Positions 13,116 to 14,215 of a DNA stretch of 14,215 nt are shown here, one piece after another; the first letter of the stretch is position 1, and each line of letters opens with the position of its first letter. The DNA is from DAOTXR01 sp034435375 (GTDB lineage Bacteria; Chloroflexota; Anaerolineae; Aggregatilineales; UBA3940), in NCBI GenBank assembly GCA_034435375.1, contig DAOTXR010000034.1, positions 1 to 14,215 of the forward strand. The letters run 5' to 3'. The notes beneath the pieces are model-generated. The model made no database searches. It was not told where the DNA came from and was given only the letters and a program-made list of their open reading frames with translations. Both the position numbers and the translations under genes were made by a program.

Positions 13116-14066
13116 ATGGCAGCGATTATCGAGACGAAGGAACTCACCCGCCACTTCAAGACGGTGGTGGCGGTCGATCACCTGACGCTCACGGTGGAGG
13201 AGGGAGCGATCTACGGGTTTGTCGGGCCTAATGGGGCAGGTAAGACGACCACCATGCACATTCTGACCACCCTGTTGCAGCCCACCTCAGGCGAGGCCTG
13301 GGTAGCAGGCTACTCCGTCACTCGGCAGCCACGCGATGTTCGCCGTGTCATCGGTTACATGCCCGACTTCTTCGGCGTCTACGATGACATGAAGGTGTGG
13401 GAGTATCTGGACTTCTTCGCTGCCTGCTATGACATCCCGGAGTCCGAACGCCCTGCTCTGATCCGCGATCTCCTGGACCTGGTCGATCTCACCCACCGCG
13501 CCGACGACATGGTCGATACGTTGTCGCGGGGCATGAAGCAGCGCTTGTGTCTGGCCCGTACCCTGGCTCACGACCCCCAGGTGCTGATCCTCGACGAGCC
13601 AGCCTCTGGCCTCGACCCGCGCGCCCGTGTTGAGATTCGCCAGCTTCTTGTCGAGCTGGCGGGTATGGGCAAGACCATCTTCTTTTCGACCCACATCCTG
13701 GCCGATGTGCAGGAAATCTGCACTCAGGTGGGCATCATCGAGGCTGGGAAGCTGGTGATGCAAGGCAGCCTGGAGGAAATGCAGCGCCAGCTTGTGCCGC
13801 AGCGTGAGATTCTGATCACCCTGCTGGGCGAGGTAGAGCGCGCCAAAGCACTGATCCTGGCCGTCCCTGGCATCGATGCCATTGAAGACCTCAAGCCAGA
13901 CAATGGACGCGACCGACTGCACGTGCGCCTGGCCGGTGAGGACCATGACGTGAGCAGTCTATTGGCGACGCTTGTCAGAGCCGGCGTGCCGGTCATGCAC
14001 TTTACTGAGGAGACGCATGACCTCGAGTCGGTCTTTATGCGTGCCACTAAGGGTATCGTCTCGTGA
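13116..14066 (+). CDS. ABC transporter ATP-binding protein (ABC-2/GldA-like)
   Basis: The 316-aa ATPase drives an ABC-2 type exporter. Walker A is GPNGAGKT at 37-44, the signature is LSRGMKQR at 136-143, Walker B is VLILDE at 156-161 with the D-loop SGLD after it, and the switch histidine is H193 in STHIL. The Q-loop position, usually GYxPQ, reads GYMPD (D84), so the canonical glutamine is missing; the GYMPDFFGVYDD form is familiar to me from a subgroup of such ATPases. Residues 228-316 form the C-terminal extension typical of CcmA/GldA-like proteins. ATG 13116 has GAGGAG 7 bases upstream; TTG 13098 lies before that site. Its stop overlaps the next gene by 4 bases, which indicates coupled translation with the likely permease. 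Confidence 0.94.
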   Translation: MAAIIETKELTRHFKTVVAVDHLTLTVEEGAIYGFVGPNGAGKTTTMHILTTLLQPTSGEAWVAGYSVTRQPRDVRRVIGYMPDFFGVYDDMKVWEYLDFFAACYDIPESERPALIRDLLDLVDLTHRADDMVDTLSRGMKQRLCLARTLAHDPQVLILDEPASGLDPRARVEIRQLLVELAGMGKTIFFSTHILADVQEICTQVGIIEAGKLVMQGSLEEMQRQLVPQREILITLLGEVERAKALILAVPGIDAIEDLKPDNGRDRLHVRLAGEDHDVSSLLATLVRAGVPVMHFTEETHDLESVFMRATKGIVS

Positions 14067-14215
14067 CTGTGCCGGGCATGGTCTGGCAGCACGCCAGGAA
14101 GCTCACCCGCGCCGTCGCTGCTTCGCTGCGTCCCCTGTACGTGGCTGTGTCTGCTCGTGTTGCGCCGACGGTTTTGCGCAGGTGGGGCCACCCGTTGTTG
14201 CACCCCCCGCGCCGG
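14063..14215 (+). CDS. Start of a coupled gene, probably the ABC permease (partial)
   Basis: GTG 14063 overlaps the ATPase stop as GTGA, and the frame stays open for 51 codons to the window end. The visible N-terminus is basic and amphipathic (MTVPGMVWQHARKLTRAV, then RPLYVAVSARV) with no membrane helix yet. ABC-2 permeases normally follow their ATPase in this way, and some begin with a cytoplasmic arm before the first helix. Position is the main evidence; the sequence seen so far does not identify it. Confidence 0.6.
   Translation, partial: MTVPGMVWQHARKLTRAVAASLRPLYVAVSARVAPTVLRRWGHPLLHPPRR

Noticed and set aside
13287..13946. Minus-strand open frame opposite the ABC ATPase
   Set aside because: Antisense shadow; the plus-strand frame contains all ATPase motifs.

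Overview
The window reads as a moderately GC-rich bacterial contig segment, most likely from an uncultivated Chloroflexota (Anaerolineae-like) lineage. This is an inference from the gene content: an adenosylcobalamin-dependent ribonucleotide reductase with a TSCPD tail, a bacterial deoxynucleoside kinase, an FHA/SH3-type membrane protein next to a large GATase-like membrane protein, and a GldA-like ABC ATPase. There is no rRNA, tRNA or CRISPR array here to test the assignment.

Layout. Positions 1-1377 are a complete ISKra4-family insertion sequence, with 23-bp terminal inverted repeats and a transposase split into two frames that need a +1 shift to be joined. A 421-base non-coding stretch (1378-1798) holds a good promoter whose spacer is a palindrome, then a leader of about 230 nt rich in alternative pairings. 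This leads into nrdJ (1799-4429), the class II ribonucleotide reductase. nrdJ is followed by two perfect hairpins, a second promoter, a 100-aa three-helix membrane protein (4761-5063), a strong hairpin, and a SAM-dependent methyltransferase (5163-5861).

A tight four-gene unit (5950-7709) encodes a lipoprotein, a membrane-anchored protein that looks like its diverged paralogue, a 40-aa single-helix peptide and a deoxynucleoside kinase. A convergent GNAT acetyltransferase sits on the minus strand (7809-8327). The last third is an envelope module: an FHA-Ig-TM-Ig-SH3b protein (8554-10344), an 810-aa exported or membrane protein with a GATase1-like domain (10636-13068), an ABC ATPase (13116-14066), and the first 51 codons of a translationally coupled gene, probably the permease (14063 to the window end).

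How they fit together. NrdJ and the deoxynucleoside kinase both supply dNTPs, by de novo reduction and by salvage, but they lie in separate transcription units. The right-hand module resembles, in composition, an ABC-2 export system with a periplasmic GATase-like auxiliary subunit (as in GldA/F/G) plus a possible phospho-dependent FHA partner; its function is unknown. Four upstream regions share an extended -10 of the form TGCTANNNT or a close variant, which looks like the housekeeping promoter of this organism. The points most worth a second look are the nrdJ leader and its palindromic promoter, the paralogous lipoprotein/membrane pair with its mini-protein, and the FHA/GATase/ABC module.
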